64,000 nt of DNA from positions 3,410,001 through 3,474,000 of the forward strand of contig JACONQ010000001.1 in assembly GCA_014281115.1 (NCBI GenBank), written 5' to 3'. This stretch comes from Laburnicola sp. R22_1. Lineage: Eukaryota > Ascomycota > Dothideomycetes > Pleosporales > Didymosphaeriaceae. Of this stretch, positions 9,275 through 19,911 are shown one piece after another. Position 1 is the stretch's first letter; each line of letters begins with the position of its first letter. The notes under the pieces are model-generated. The model had not been told where the DNA came from. It did not search any database and was given only the letters and a program-made list of their open reading frames with translations. Both the position numbers and the translations under genes were made by a program.

Positions 9275-11095
9275 TTAAAGCGCGCATCGGTTAGTGGACC
9301 TGGCTTTCTTCCGGGGCGGTTCATCTTTTGCCTCATCGGCGCCTAATTGTGCCTTCTTTTCCCTCGTCATCATTCCCTCCATGACACTACTGTCAGCCTC
9401 GGTTTCCGCTACTTGCCCTCCCTTTGTCTTTCTTTTTCTGCTGATCTTCGGCAGTGTGGTTCCCAAGAGAGGTACATGGTTTTCGTTCAATTCCGCCACT
9501 TCCCTTTCCCATCTTGTCCTTAAGGTCATCTTCTTGCCATCTAAAAATCTTGGATTTTTAATCCTTCTGCTCTTGGTGTCTCTCGCCGCGGTGTCTCCCC
9601 TCGGAGCAACTTGCTTTGTGGCCAACTGTACATCCTCGGCTTTTCTCTTCGTCCCCGTTTCGGTGTCTGTAGCTTTCGGCAAGGGAACTTCATCTTGTGT
9701 TGCGTCTTCCAATCTTGCACTGTTCCTTGTTCTAGCAGATATTCTCTTGCTAGGCTTTTCTGCCAAGTTCGCCTTCGCCTGCCTCAGCACATTCATGCTT
9801 GGCCCGCTCTTCGCTTGTGCAGTCACTCCGGGGGAATAACATCCAGCAAAAGAAGCAGCCCAGGCCTTCACCACCCTATCTCTCTCCCCTTCCTTCAGTG
9901 TATCCATCGCGAAGCCATCCGCGCTATACCACCTCGTGATTTCGTTGACGAAGAAACCGTCCTTCTTCGGCGTAAACGCGACATCCAACCTCGCGCCGAC
10001 TCTGAGCGAATCAAACCCCGTAAGCCCCTTCTCTTGAAGCGCCGCGTAAGTGCGCAAGACGAAAGCGTGCAGGTCGTCCAGCGAAACCTTCTCTCCAGCA
10101 AAATACTCAGCCATCACGGCATTTGCTTCACACACTTCCAGCGCATCCGAGATCCAGCTCGTATGCACAGCGTGCGAAACATACGGCTCGCGCGCTCCCT
10201 CTTTTCCCGTCCGCGTAGCAACGAAGACGCGGAACTCGCCCTCCAGCAGCGTCGGGACATACTCTTGATGTATCCACTGATAATACCGCGTGCCCGCCAA
10301 CGGATCCGTGTCTTCTTCGTCCCTCACTTCCATCTTCTTGTCCAGCCACGTACTAGGCTCTTCCTCACAAGGCGGCGTCTTGTTCCGACGCGACTTTGCC
10401 TTGCGCGTAACAATCGTCACGTAGTCAGAGCAACTGCTGTGGCTCCTCTTCATGACCGTCTTGCCTCTTCCGCGTAGAGGACACGCGCCCTGGCGTCCCG
10501 GGTAGCACGTTGTAGGTCGCCATGTTCCGTTTTTCTCTGCGATGTCGTCTAGGATGCGGAGATCGTGGATTTTGGCTTCGTCCCAGACTACCTCGTCGCG
10601 CAGGGGCATGATGCCTCCGCAGTTGTGCGTCAGCACGTTGTAGATGTAGTTTTCGGTGTGGGGGTGAAACGTTTCGAAGTAGGTTAGCACGACTGTCGTG
10701 CTCTCCCTTTCCTGTGGGGATTTGGAAAGCAGGAGCGTTCGAGCGTGGTCTGCTGAGGTGGCGTATGTGAGTGGGAGGGAGTGTGTGTGTCGTAGGATCT
10801 CGGAGGTGAGGATGGCTTGGGAGAGGACGCGGGTTTGAGGGGTGATGTGGATGAGGTTTGGTCGGAGCGAGGCTTTGATTTGCTGCATGCTAGGGGCGGA
10901 CCAGTAGGGCGCGCATTTGGTGAAGTTCTTGCGTGGGAGGTGGATGCTTGTTGTTTGGAGAGTTTTGTCGTCGGCTTGGAGGTGGTTTTGGTCGAGAGGG
11001 AGCCATATTATGGAGGTCCTGGCTACTGGTGGCGTTGAAATTGGAGGAGCTGGTGAAGGCTTTGCGTTCTTTTTGCTGCGTGTTGATTTAGTCAT
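9275..11095 (-). CDS. Uncharacterised 606-residue protein, possible ATP-grasp-like core
   Basis: A single-exon ORF of 606 residues. The first 25 residues are Lys/Ser/Pro-rich. Residues about 30-400 look folded, with mixed helix and strand character. The C-terminal 190 residues are Lys/Arg-rich, disordered and bear repeated basic patches compatible with nuclear location (KRISART, KSRRIKN, RKKARS). Near residues 370-390 the segment ending FFVNEITRWY, preceded by a conserved-looking Asp in DVAFT, resembles the metal-binding end of ATP-grasp folds. This is a weak resemblance and an inference only. No membrane segment or signal peptide. It shares a short gap with the proline-racemase remnant downstream on the same strand. 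Confidence 0.65.
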   Translation of the reverse strand: MTKSTRSKKNAKPSPAPPISTPPVARTSIIWLPLDQNHLQADDKTLQTTSIHLPRKNFTKCAPYWSAPSMQQIKASLRPNLIHITPQTRVLSQAILTSEILRHTHSLPLTYATSADHARTLLLSKSPQERESTTVVLTYFETFHPHTENYIYNVLTHNCGGIMPLRDEVVWDEAKIHDLRILDDIAEKNGTWRPTTCYPGRQGACPLRGRGKTVMKRSHSSCSDYVTIVTRKAKSRRNKTPPCEEEPSTWLDKKMEVRDEEDTDPLAGTRYYQWIHQEYVPTLLEGEFRVFVATRTGKEGAREPYVSHAVHTSWISDALEVCEANAVMAEYFAGEKVSLDDLHAFVLRTYAALQEKGLTGFDSLRVGARLDVAFTPKKDGFFVNEITRWYSADGFAMDTLKEGERDRVVKAWAASFAGCYSPGVTAQAKSGPSMNVLRQAKANLAEKPSKRISARTRNSARLEDATQDEVPLPKATDTETGTKRKAEDVQLATKQVAPRGDTAARDTKSRRIKNPRFLDGKKMTLRTRWEREVAELNENHVPLLGTTLPKISRKRKTKGGQVAETEADSSVMEGMMTREKKAQLGADEAKDEPPRKKARSTNRCAL

Positions 11096-13264
11096 GGTGT
11101 TTAGTGCAAAGTAGTTGTCGATATGTAGTTCCGATGCTGGTAATTTTGGGGAAAGCCGACGTTTAATGTTTGCAGTGTGACGGTCCTAAAGACGATGGAC
11201 AACTTTTTGCTGACAATGCATTGTTGTTTCGCTTTGTTTGTGGGCTGTCAAAGAAGGTGAATAGCAAATTTAGGCTTTGTCTTACTATTGAACAATGTAG
11301 AACAATATAATTTGAGAGTGAATACAGCGTTAGACCGGGATGCTTGGCGTTGGAAGACGCGGTGCAATAGCCCATTTCACTATCTTCCGTATTCGCTATT
11401 TTGACGTTGACTGGTTTTAGCGACAATGACTTGGATGTTATTTCAGTCGATCTCTTACGAAAATTGGGCCGCATTGGAATCCAGTTTTGATTCAAGATGA
11501 ATTAATGGATACTGCATGATAATTGACATACTGCAGTCTTCTCACTAATAAGTCTTTTACTCTATGAACATCTCACTAATAGTATTCCTAATATCCGCCT
11601 CTTCCTTATCATGTTTCGCTCGTGTCTCTGTTTCACTAGGTCTTTATTTAAATATCGCACCAATGGTCTCTTCTCCTTCCAACTCTTTCATTTCCGAATA
11701 ATGTAACAGATAGTCGTTTATCTCCAAGAAGACTTCGCGCACGTTCGGTACATCAGATAATCGTTTAAATTGGAGTTATCTTCCATGAGGGCCTGAACAG
11801 AAACTCCATAGGGGACAAATCTGCATGTTCGTTCCCATGTAAAGAAGTGCACAGATTTGGTACAATTACACTGCTTTTCCATCTTTCTTAGGATGATTAA
11901 TGTACCCGTCTGAATCTGGAACATAGAAGCTATTCAATTTGATTTAGGTCTTTGTCGTCCTTATGCAATTTGTTCAAGCACGTTACAAAATTTAACTAAT
12001 TCGACTGATTATGAAAGAAGTGCTTCTGGACGTGTTACATGTGTGAGCAGTGGACTGTTTGATTTGATAAGGAGCCAATTTTCGATGTTCGTTTAGCCTT
12101 CTGTCCTATTCCAGATACTCTATGTTTTGTGTCAGCGTGTTGCTTCCCTGCGGATGAACAGATGAATTGCGTCTAAGTAAAATCTATGGTCACTTCTTCA
12201 TGTCAACTAGCGCAAATTACCGCTCATTTTCTTCGGCGACTCAAAAACTATTAGCCGAGTGGACAAAGATCATTTTCAAACACCTAGATTATCATCTTAG
12301 CTTCCCGATCACACAACTTGTATAATGGGCATCAGGCGCGACAGTGCTACTCTTAACAGTTTGATAAACAACGGCAAAGTGCTCTTCGTGGTTGTAATAG
12401 AACTGACACTGACCTTAGAGATGCGAGCCCCACTTTAGCATAAATCGCGTAGTGCTTTGGCCGGGTCTCAAAAACATGGACAGGAATGTTATAGGTCTTC
12501 AAGGGAGCTTCAGGTGCTTCAAGGGAGGTTGGTAGACTCAGTTTAAGGTAGCAGTGACTGGTGGCGGGCAGTGCAAATTCTAAGCTGGTCATTCTTGTGC
12601 ATAATTTGGAATGATATGGACCTTGTTGGTTTGTCGGGGAAATGGAGCACACACCACTTGTGTCACCATTGTCACGCGCTCTGGCGTTGTTCGCAACTTT
12701 CCGAATTCGCAAGAGATATACTCTGCTCTGTACATTTGGTGTAGTTATTCGGTGTACGCGACATATTGTGTTTAACTAGATGTTATATTGTATAATGACT
12801 ACCTACCGGTAAAATGGCCTGCAGTGTGACGCAATTTCTATATTTAGACAAATCCGATTTGCTGTCATATCATCATTGACTGCGTGAACATGAAAGAGGG
12901 ATTGTAGGGTGGACTCGTCGACACTGGCATCGGTATATCCCTGGTCCTAACCGCATGGGGGTAGACTTGTCGATGCTGATTAGTCCACACCGTGCACTAG
13001 CATGATCTCCATTGACAGCTATTCGAAACATTGCACACTGGCCTGACCTTCCTGCACTGACGAGAGTCCATGCTTCAAGGTTACACATGCTCGGACCTAT
13101 TGCACATGAGTCATCGTGAAAACCCCTCCTACAGCCCTGGAGCGACCACAACTCCCCACTGCTCCTCCACCTTCGCCTTCATAACAGACTATTGACGTTA
13201 CCTGTTTCTTCCTCTATACTTCTTCCATCGAACCAATACAGCGCAATCCTTACCTCATACCCGA
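11096..13264. other. 2.2-kb gene-poor intergenic region
   Basis: Mixed AT-leaning sequence with only short ORFs (up to 119 codons, no domain features) on either strand. No tRNA, terminal repeat or transposase remnant could be recognised. It contains the promoter side of the 606-residue protein gene (left) and of the small secreted protein (right, CT-rich just before 13265). Confidence 0.4.
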
Positions 13265-13720
13265 ATGCAAGCCTTTGCCCGCTTCGGCGTCATCGTCTGC
13301 TTCTACGCCATCCTCGCGAGAACGCACGTTGTCCGACAGTCTTGCGACGCGCCCGATACGACAAACGAAATCGCTGGTTGGGCATGCTCCGAACCCTACC
13401 AAACCGAGCCCTTCTCATCTTGCTATGAACTCGAGCCAGGCATCTGCCACACGTATACGGAAACGCAGGCTCCATCCCCTCAGACACTGGCTCCCAGAAA
13501 GTGGTTCCTGTGTCGAGCCTACAACGATGCACAATGCCAGGAGGATACGTGGGCTCCCATCACAGAGCCGGGAATGTTCAACCTGCAGCCTGAATGGGTC
13601 CTGAGCATTTCATGCAGAGCCTGTCCATGTGGAGATTGCTCCAAAGCTTTCGATATAGACGGGTTTCGGCTTGATCAGACTGAGAAACGGCCGGTACGTT
13701 TGAAGAATGGCGGGCACTGA
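13265..13720 (+). CDS. Small cysteine-rich secreted protein (effector-like)
   Basis: A 151-residue ORF with a hydrophobic N-terminus of about 20 residues typical of a signal peptide. The mature part has ten cysteines (first at residue 27), including a dense SCRACPCGDC cluster near residues 117-126. The even number of cysteines, small size and lack of a known domain match secreted fungal proteins stabilised by disulfides, some of which are host-directed effectors. That role is an inference. A GTACGT donor-like site lies close to the 3' end (about 13692), so the last 10 codons could be intronic if the gene is spliced. The ORF sits alone between two gene-poor stretches. Confidence 0.55.
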   Translation: MQAFARFGVIVCFYAILARTHVVRQSCDAPDTTNEIAGWACSEPYQTEPFSSCYELEPGICHTYTETQAPSPQTLAPRKWFLCRAYNDAQCQEDTWAPITEPGMFNLQPEWVLSISCRACPCGDCSKAFDIDGFRLDQTEKRPVRLKNGGH

Positions 13721-13902
13721 GGCTTGGAGTCTATGTGATAGAGAAGTGCGAGGAGGGGAATTTGCAGTGTTTGGACTTGAGCCATGCGGTGTTGGCAGCA
13801 GTTTTAGGTTAAAGTCACATCAAGCTTAGCATTGGTGGGAGACTTCACAAGAATAACAATCAATCCTTACTGTTGTCTAGTATTCACAGACCCACACCAA
13901 CA

Positions 13903-14541
13903 ATGGAATACACACCTATTCTTCGCCGCCTCGATCAACCCTCAACCCCAAACTCGAACCCAAAAATATCCCACCAACCTACTCCCCCACGCAGAGGCCC
14001 CCAAAAGTGCCATCGCTCGCGAAAACCCACCCAACACCTACACAAGCATCCCCTCCACAAGAAGAAAGCCATGCCCCCCAGCCAAACGCGACCACGCCGC
14101 CCCTCCCCACCAACACCCTATCCCAACCTCAACCCCACACACCCATCTCACCCACCTCACCCACCTCCCCTCCCCCCGCGCCCACCTCCACACCCCACAA
14201 TCCGCCGCATCTTCGCCCTCGCCCACCAATCCGCCACCCGCCCCCCACCCCAAACAACGTCCATCTACCCCTGCGCCCACACGCACTGTCCACACCTCCT
14301 CCTCCGCCGCCCATCGCACCAAAACGGCGGCGTACTATGTACCGCGCACGCGCGACGGCTCCGTGAGAGCTGCAAGGTTATGCATGTGGACTGGTTTGTT
14401 GGGGGTAGGGCGGGGATTGGCGGGAGTCCTGTGGAGAGGGAGGCGTGGGTTGGGCTGTGGGTGAGGAAGGAGAAGGAGGGGAGGGGGAGGGGGCTGGGGA
14501 AGGTGATTTTTAGAGAGGGGGAGAGGGGGGCGGGGATGTGA
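13903..14541 (+). CDS. Doubtful Pro/His/Thr-rich ORF
   Basis: An open frame starts at the ATG at 13903 (a second in-frame ATG is at 13873) and gives roughly 210 residues dominated by Pro, His, Thr and Ser, with a Gly/Arg-rich end. Two other forward frames and one reverse frame are also open here because the DNA is nearly free of T in its first half. The open frame by itself is thus weak evidence. No domain seen. I list it because it is the longest gene-like object between 13.7 and 14.9 kb. Confidence 0.2.
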   Translation: MEYTPILRRLDQPSTPNSNPKISHQPTPPRRGPQKCHRSRKPTQHLHKHPLHKKKAMPPSQTRPRRPSPPTPYPNLNPTHPSHPPHPPPLPPRPPPHPTIRRIFALAHQSATRPPPQTTSIYPCAHTHCPHLLLRRPSHQNGGVLCTAHARRLRESCKVMHVDWFVGGRAGIGGSPVEREAWVGLWVRKEKEGRGRGLGKVIFREGERGAGM

Positions 14542-14882
14542 GGGTGGGGAGGGAGGAAGGAGTGTGGATGATGGGTTGACGTAGTGATTGGTGAGGTGTT
14601 AGACTGTGTTATAGGACGATGTTGATAGGTATATGGGAAATGGGATGTTGAAGTTTGAACACGGACGAGGACCAGCTCGATTGAGATTTGACCGCCTACC
14701 GAGGGATAGTGAGTAAGAACTTATCATGACATGACATCCGAAGCGAACCTAAGAACGAGCCGAGAGACCTACCTAGACATCATAAATACACGTACGGCTA
14801 CGCCACATTCCCCAATCCTACCGTATACGCCCCTCTGCTCCAAAAGAAAAAAACAATCCCGCCACATCCCCATTATCCCCAC
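14542..14882. other. Short intergenic region
   Basis: Mixed sequence after a G-rich tract; 3' flank of the large minus-strand gene that follows. Nothing recognised. Confidence 0.35.
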
Positions 14883-17800
14883 CTACTTAACAAGCTCCGC
14901 TAAAACCCCAACAACATAGCACCAAGCCCCCGCCCAAATCGCCGTCTTCACCACCCCACCGAACCCCACCCTCCCCCTCCCCCCCTTCTTCTCCTCCCCA
15001 ACACCTCTCCTAGCCCCCTCATCCGCGTTCCTCATCGCCCTAGTAAACTCCTCCGCCTTACTCCTCCTCTCCTGAAAGTCGACTTCCCGCTCCAAATCCG
15101 AGCCCACGCCCACGAAGCCGGTTGGACTCAGCGTCGTGGTCCCGTCCACGGGGTTGATGCGCTTCCACCCTTCCGGTTCTTCTGCTTCGACCCGCTTCGA
15201 CGCATCGGTGCTGATTGCGTAATTGGTTTCGGTATTGGAAGATGTCGACGAGGCTGTGCGCAGGGTGAGCACATCTGGTTTTACGCCGATGACGTAGAAG
15301 CGCTCGGGGAGATGGTCAAGGAACTTGGCGGGGTGCGAGAGTGTGCTGAGGGCTTCGTGCAAGGGGATCGGGGTGACGGGTGGATGGGGGTAGGGGACTT
15401 GTGAAGTGGCGATGGAGAGTTTGTCCGTTTGCGCGTCGTAGATTAGTGTTTTGTATGATATGGGGACGTAGGCTTGAGTTTCTTCGTCGTACGCATATTC
15501 TTGCTCGCCTGGTTGAACTGAGTTCTGCGACTGTGAGATGGTCGAGGGCTCCGCGGCTGTCGTCTTGTCGACTGTCTGTTTTGGCAAAGCGATTGGGGAG
15601 TGGTCGTCTGCCCAGCTTGTAGTGGTCGCTTGTGTGGATATGGTCGAAGTGGAGACAGGTTTCTGATCTACGGCTTTAGTGTCCCTGTCCATTTCCACTG
15701 TACTCGTATCTGACGATGCCTTGAGGAAAAGTGAGTCCCATGAAGACAGAGCCTCGATCGGTGCAGATTTAGAGGTTGTATTAGCCTCAGGAGTTGTTGC
15801 CTTCGTTTCGACGTCATCCTTGGGTATAGAAGTAGATTTTGTGTCCAATTTCGACATTTCGTCCGAGATCGATGGGGATATAGTGTCTTCTTTAAGCATC
15901 TGTATTTTCGACGCTGCAGATTTCGTTCCGCCATTGTCCTCGGGCTCAGAAGTGGACTTTACATCCAACTTCGATGCTTCATCCAAGACAGACGGCGATA
16001 CAGCGTCCTCTTTAAGCATCTGTACCGAAGATTGTCGCTTCGGAGAATCCGTTGAACTCTCCCCGGAAGCAGGCTCCACATTTGCCACAGCTACAGGTGC
16101 GGAATCCGTACCTGAACTGTCATCTGGCGTAGCCTGTCGATGATCGACGGTAATCGTCCCATGCACGTCCTCATACGCCTTCTTCATCTCCCTCACCAAC
16201 TCCTTGTCACCCTTCTCCTTCTTCGCAGCATCAACAACACTTTCCTTGGCAGCTTCAGCCTCCTTGCCCAAGCTTTCTAGCTGCAAGCCGAACGGCCTGA
16301 ACAAGCTGTGCGCCAAGGGATTCGGCCCGTCGAAAGATTTGGGGACAACAGGTTTCGGCGGGCGCGCGTAACCGTCATCAGACAGACCGCGCATTGCAGC
16401 TTTTAATCTGTCAACCTCATCTTCGAGCTTCGCGTCTGCGGCGGCGGAGTCCACGTGATGTTTGGCGATACTGCCCTTGGTAGCTACAGCAGCCAAAGCC
16501 TCCATGACGGTAGGATCTCCTACATTTGTGGCTGTTGACTCCGATTTCTCATTTTTCGCTGCCAATTCTTCCTCTACCTCTGGTTTAATACCCAACACCA
16601 ACATCGCCCTAGCCACCAGCCTAGAAAGCGCAAGCTGCGTATCCTGAAGCGCAAACAGCCTATGCAGAAGCTCCCTAGCCAAGAGTCCCGCAGGAGCCAT
16701 AGCCTCAACTTGGATGCGCGCTTGCAGACCGAAAATCGCCATACGCGTAAGCTTGGTATTCTTTTGGAGGACGTCGGAAGCCATTCTGAGACGTTTTTCT
16801 AGAAGCTGGGACGGCTTTGTGGTACTCTCCATGGTGTCGATAGATTCGCACGCCACCTTGAACTCCTTGTCAGTATCCAAGAGCGCCTGTCTTAGCTTTC
16901 CGACACGAACGCGGGCTGCAGCTTGTGCCGCCTCTGAGTCCAAGCCGTTTTTCATGGCGGACGGCAGGTCTTTGTATAGCATCGCCGCCCCGACAGAGGC
17001 CTTGACTTCGTCCCTGTTCAGGCGGCTTACGAGAGGTTGAGTGGCAGGAAAGTCCACAATGAGTGCTTCTTTGATGCTGGCTAGTGCGCGACGACCCTTC
17101 ATCACGCCGACACTGATGCCTTTCAAGAAATCGTTGTCTGCTCCTGGTGCTTGACCGGCTACCACTTCAACTGGATCTTGCCAGAAGTGCTGAGCAAGGA
17201 CATTGCCGCCCGTGTGTAACCATCTAGACATGAAGTCGAGGCTTGTTTCAAGAACGGACACTGGGGACGTGTTGGAATTTGCGTTGTTTGTCCTCTGCTC
17301 GACATCGGGGGTAGCAGACTCTTTCTCGATCGAAGGCTCTACCGGGGGTTTGATAGATGAAGTACCCTCTACCGCAATCTTCGTGCGTTCTTGCGACTGT
17401 GTCATCTCGCGCGCCTTCCGTCGCACATACTGATCGTTTACAACTTTGGCCTCGAGCATGGGATCAATCTCTGAGCCGGCTCTTTGTGCACGCTTGTAAG
17501 ATTGTTCAAGCTTTTCTCGGAGATTATTCGTGTCCTCCTGAACGCCCTTCGTACGACCCATAGAGGCACGAATATGGTCTGCGCTGAGGAAGTCCAGATC
17601 GTCTTTCGGCAATTGCTCAACGACGTCGAAGGGCGATCTGCGGGGAGTGGCAGGCGTTTTAGGATTGTCATCTTTGAGTTCCGCATGGCTGGTCATATCC
17701 CCTGTGATCCCGGCATTTTTGACTTCCCCATATTTCCCAGCTCCCACACCATCGATCCCGGATAGCTTCCCAGTTTTTCCAGTCTCAACGACCGAGTCTT

Positions 17801-18923
17801 CAGCAACCGCTTGGACCGCCCTCTCACCCTCACCAGAATGCTCATCCGCTTGTTCTTTATTCGGAACCTCACTGCCAACTGCCGCAAGAGGCGGCTCCAA
17901 AGTTTCCGAAGGTCCTATCTTCAGCTCACCAGTCTTCTCATCCCGGACGGGCAACTCGTAATTGTTATCCGTACGTTTTACCCCAGCATTCGCGCCAACT
18001 CCAGCCGTAGCATGACGATTTTTAGTCTTCGCCGTAACATCAACAACAGGAACATCCGTCCTCCGCCTACGCTTGATTTCAGGAATTACGCCTTCCGTAT
18101 CCTCCTCCACACTCTGCCGCCAGTCCTTGCTCGATGATTCCACGTTGTTCTCGGGATATGATGTTGTCTCGGAAGACACATCGGGTGCGGTACTGTGATT
18201 AGACCTTTGTTCGTTGCAATATGGCGAACTCCGTGCTGCGCGGAGCATATCCGGCAACCTATCCACGACTCGAGCATTCTGCGCTTCGTGACCGTCTGCA
18301 GCATCTCGTGCTGCTCTTAGCATACCCTGCATCCTATCCACATACCGGACCTTCGGCGCTTCGCCACCCTCCACATCGTTCACCACCTCACCCCCATCCC
18401 TCGGCCTCCTCGAATCAGACGGACTCGCAACCCCCTCACTCCAAGCCACCCGTTCGCCCTTCCCAGCCTCACCCAACCTCTCCCTCTCCGACATCACGCC
18501 CTCAACCCTCCCCAAGTTATTATTATCCCACACCACCTTCCTCGGATACCCTTTTTCCTCCCGCTCCCGCTCCGCCTCCGCCTCCCCACCCTCCACCCTC
18601 CTCAACCCCATCTCCTCCACCATCCACCCCGGAAACCTCCTCCGCACCCATTCCATCCCAGCAAGCCCCCTCCCCCTCAACCGATCATCACTACCCCCAA
18701 ACAGCGCCCAGAACGGATCGCGCTCCACCCGCTTCTTCCACCGCGTATACTGCTTCTGCTGCATCCATTCGACACCCAATAGACCTGCGGGCCTCTTGCT
18801 GTCGTTATCGCCATTGTGGCGGGCGGAGGTGGGGTGGGAGGTGGAGAAGGAGCGTGCGGGGCGGAGAGGGCGGGTTGGGAGGCGGCGGATGGGGGTCCGG
18901 TTGTGGAGGTGGGATGGCCGCAT
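14883..18923 (-). CDS. Large 1346-residue protein with a possible mitochondrial leader, function unknown
   Basis: A single-exon ORF of 1346 residues. The first about 40 residues are rich in Arg, Ser, Thr, Pro and His without acids and end near RSFSTS, the look of a mitochondrial presequence. A short aromatic block (PFWALFGGSDDRLRGRGL, about residues 70-87) and a C-terminal block (IPLHEALSTL, FYVIGVKPDVLTLRT, about 1215-1255) look structured. Between them is a very long acidic, Ser/Thr/Glu-rich region with helical stretches around 620-870. Two internal duplications are visible: RxVDRxxxMLRAAR twice near residues 195-235, and a unit of about 37 residues beginning QMLKED twice near 965-1035. A hydrophobic segment (GVVKTAIWAGAWCYVVGVLAEL) ends the protein and may be a membrane anchor. 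I do not recognise a family with a known function. Confidence 0.75.
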   Translation of the reverse strand: MRPSHLHNRTPIRRLPTRPLRPARSFSTSHPTSARHNGDNDSKRPAGLLGVEWMQQKQYTRWKKRVERDPFWALFGGSDDRLRGRGLAGMEWVRRRFPGWMVEEMGLRRVEGGEAEAEREREEKGYPRKVVWDNNNLGRVEGVMSERERLGEAGKGERVAWSEGVASPSDSRRPRDGGEVVNDVEGGEAPKVRYVDRMQGMLRAARDAADGHEAQNARVVDRLPDMLRAARSSPYCNEQRSNHSTAPDVSSETTSYPENNVESSSKDWRQSVEEDTEGVIPEIKRRRRTDVPVVDVTAKTKNRHATAGVGANAGVKRTDNNYELPVRDEKTGELKIGPSETLEPPLAAVGSEVPNKEQADEHSGEGERAVQAVAEDSVVETGKTGKLSGIDGVGAGKYGEVKNAGITGDMTSHAELKDDNPKTPATPRRSPFDVVEQLPKDDLDFLSADHIRASMGRTKGVQEDTNNLREKLEQSYKRAQRAGSEIDPMLEAKVVNDQYVRRKAREMTQSQERTKIAVEGTSSIKPPVEPSIEKESATPDVEQRTNNANSNTSPVSVLETSLDFMSRWLHTGGNVLAQHFWQDPVEVVAGQAPGADNDFLKGISVGVMKGRRALASIKEALIVDFPATQPLVSRLNRDEVKASVGAAMLYKDLPSAMKNGLDSEAAQAAARVRVGKLRQALLDTDKEFKVACESIDTMESTTKPSQLLEKRLRMASDVLQKNTKLTRMAIFGLQARIQVEAMAPAGLLARELLHRLFALQDTQLALSRLVARAMLVLGIKPEVEEELAAKNEKSESTATNVGDPTVMEALAAVATKGSIAKHHVDSAAADAKLEDEVDRLKAAMRGLSDDGYARPPKPVVPKSFDGPNPLAHSLFRPFGLQLESLGKEAEAAKESVVDAAKKEKGDKELVREMKKAYEDVHGTITVDHRQATPDDSSGTDSAPVAVANVEPASGESSTDSPKRQSSVQMLKEDAVSPSVLDEASKLDVKSTSEPEDNGGTKSAASKIQMLKEDTISPSISDEMSKLDTKSTSIPKDDVETKATTPEANTTSKSAPIEALSSWDSLFLKASSDTSTVEMDRDTKAVDQKPVSTSTISTQATTTSWADDHSPIALPKQTVDKTTAAEPSTISQSQNSVQPGEQEYAYDEETQAYVPISYKTLIYDAQTDKLSIATSQVPYPHPPVTPIPLHEALSTLSHPAKFLDHLPERFYVIGVKPDVLTLRTASSTSSNTETNYAISTDASKRVEAEEPEGWKRINPVDGTTTLSPTGFVGVGSDLEREVDFQERRSKAEEFTRAMRNADEGARRGVGEEKKGGRGRVGFGGVVKTAIWAGAWCYVVGVLAELVK

Positions 18924-19911
18924 TTTGGTACGATGGGGTTGGGGATGAGGATGTTGGGTGTGTGGTGGGTGAGGTAGATGGGAGTCGGAGATTGGGACGA
19001 GAGCGTGGCTGAGCGTGTGGAAGCTGGAGGCTGGAAGGAGCCCGAGGTAGAGCGGTGGCGTTACGTTACGGCACGTCGACGAAGGGATATTCTAAAGGTC
19101 GATGGGCTTGTAGTGAAGTCGTAGAATGTCGACAGCAGAGCGAGGCAGCGCGGTCGGTTGCGTTACGTCGACGAAGGCGTACACGACTTAACCCCAATCT
19201 TGATCACCTCAACTCAGTCCACCTCCTCTCTCTTCTCTCTCTTTCTATGCGTCCTCAGCTTCAGCCTCAGTCTCGCCACCCAACAAACCCGCATCACTCA
19301 CTCAATAGCACCACCACCCAGCTAGCCAGCCAGCCAGGCGCGATACCCACTCTCAACAGCCCAAAAGTCAATCTTCAACAGCCAACCATCCGATCAGCCC
19401 TCGCTGACAAGAGTGACGACGATAAATGCAAAGGACAAAGGCAAGTAGCGTTGCAGTGCCGCCTACGCCCTCACGACGTTGTGTCCTCCGCAGGCTCCCG
19501 CCGTCCCGACCCCACCTATCATCGCTCGCGGGGCGGGCGCGGGGTAACACTGCCCACGCATGCCCGGGCATTCCACCTCTGAACATCACATGGTACCCGC
19601 CCTCCCATCTATCATTCCCCTCTGAAATTTCACTACTACATTACCATGCCTAAATTTTAAAAGGAAGCTAGCTAGGCAAGTTCTCGCACTATGTGTTCAG
19701 CTCCACCCCCACACTCACGATGACGATACGACGATAAGCCACGAACCCACGGTCCAAGCGCAAAGACTGTGCAGTGTGGACAGTGGAACTCGACAACCAG
19801 AAGGTATCTATGTAGAAAGGAGACCGTGGGCATCACCCCATCGACCTCGCATCTTGTCGTGAAGAAAGAAGATTCCCATGCATCCAAGTTCCACCCACCT
19901 CCCACCCGCAC
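18924..19911. other. Intergenic region upstream of the 1346-residue gene
   Basis: The left part (to about 19200) has GC-rich and short repeated phrases (GTTACG and GTCGACGAAG each occur twice, 19060-19170). The rest is CT-rich mixed sequence. No gene recognised; it should hold the promoter of the large gene and the 3' flank of the oligopeptidase gene. Confidence 0.35.

Noticed and set aside
9611..10477. 288-codon plus-strand ORF
   Set aside because: Antisense shadow of the 606-residue protein gene.
12873..13151. 92-codon minus-strand Cys-containing ORF near the secreted protein
   Set aside because: No signal peptide and no domain; not better than chance frames in the same region.
18221..19012. 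263-codon Pro/Ser-rich plus-strand ORF
   Set aside because: Overlaps the start of the 1346-residue gene on the opposite strand; composition is what its antisense would give.
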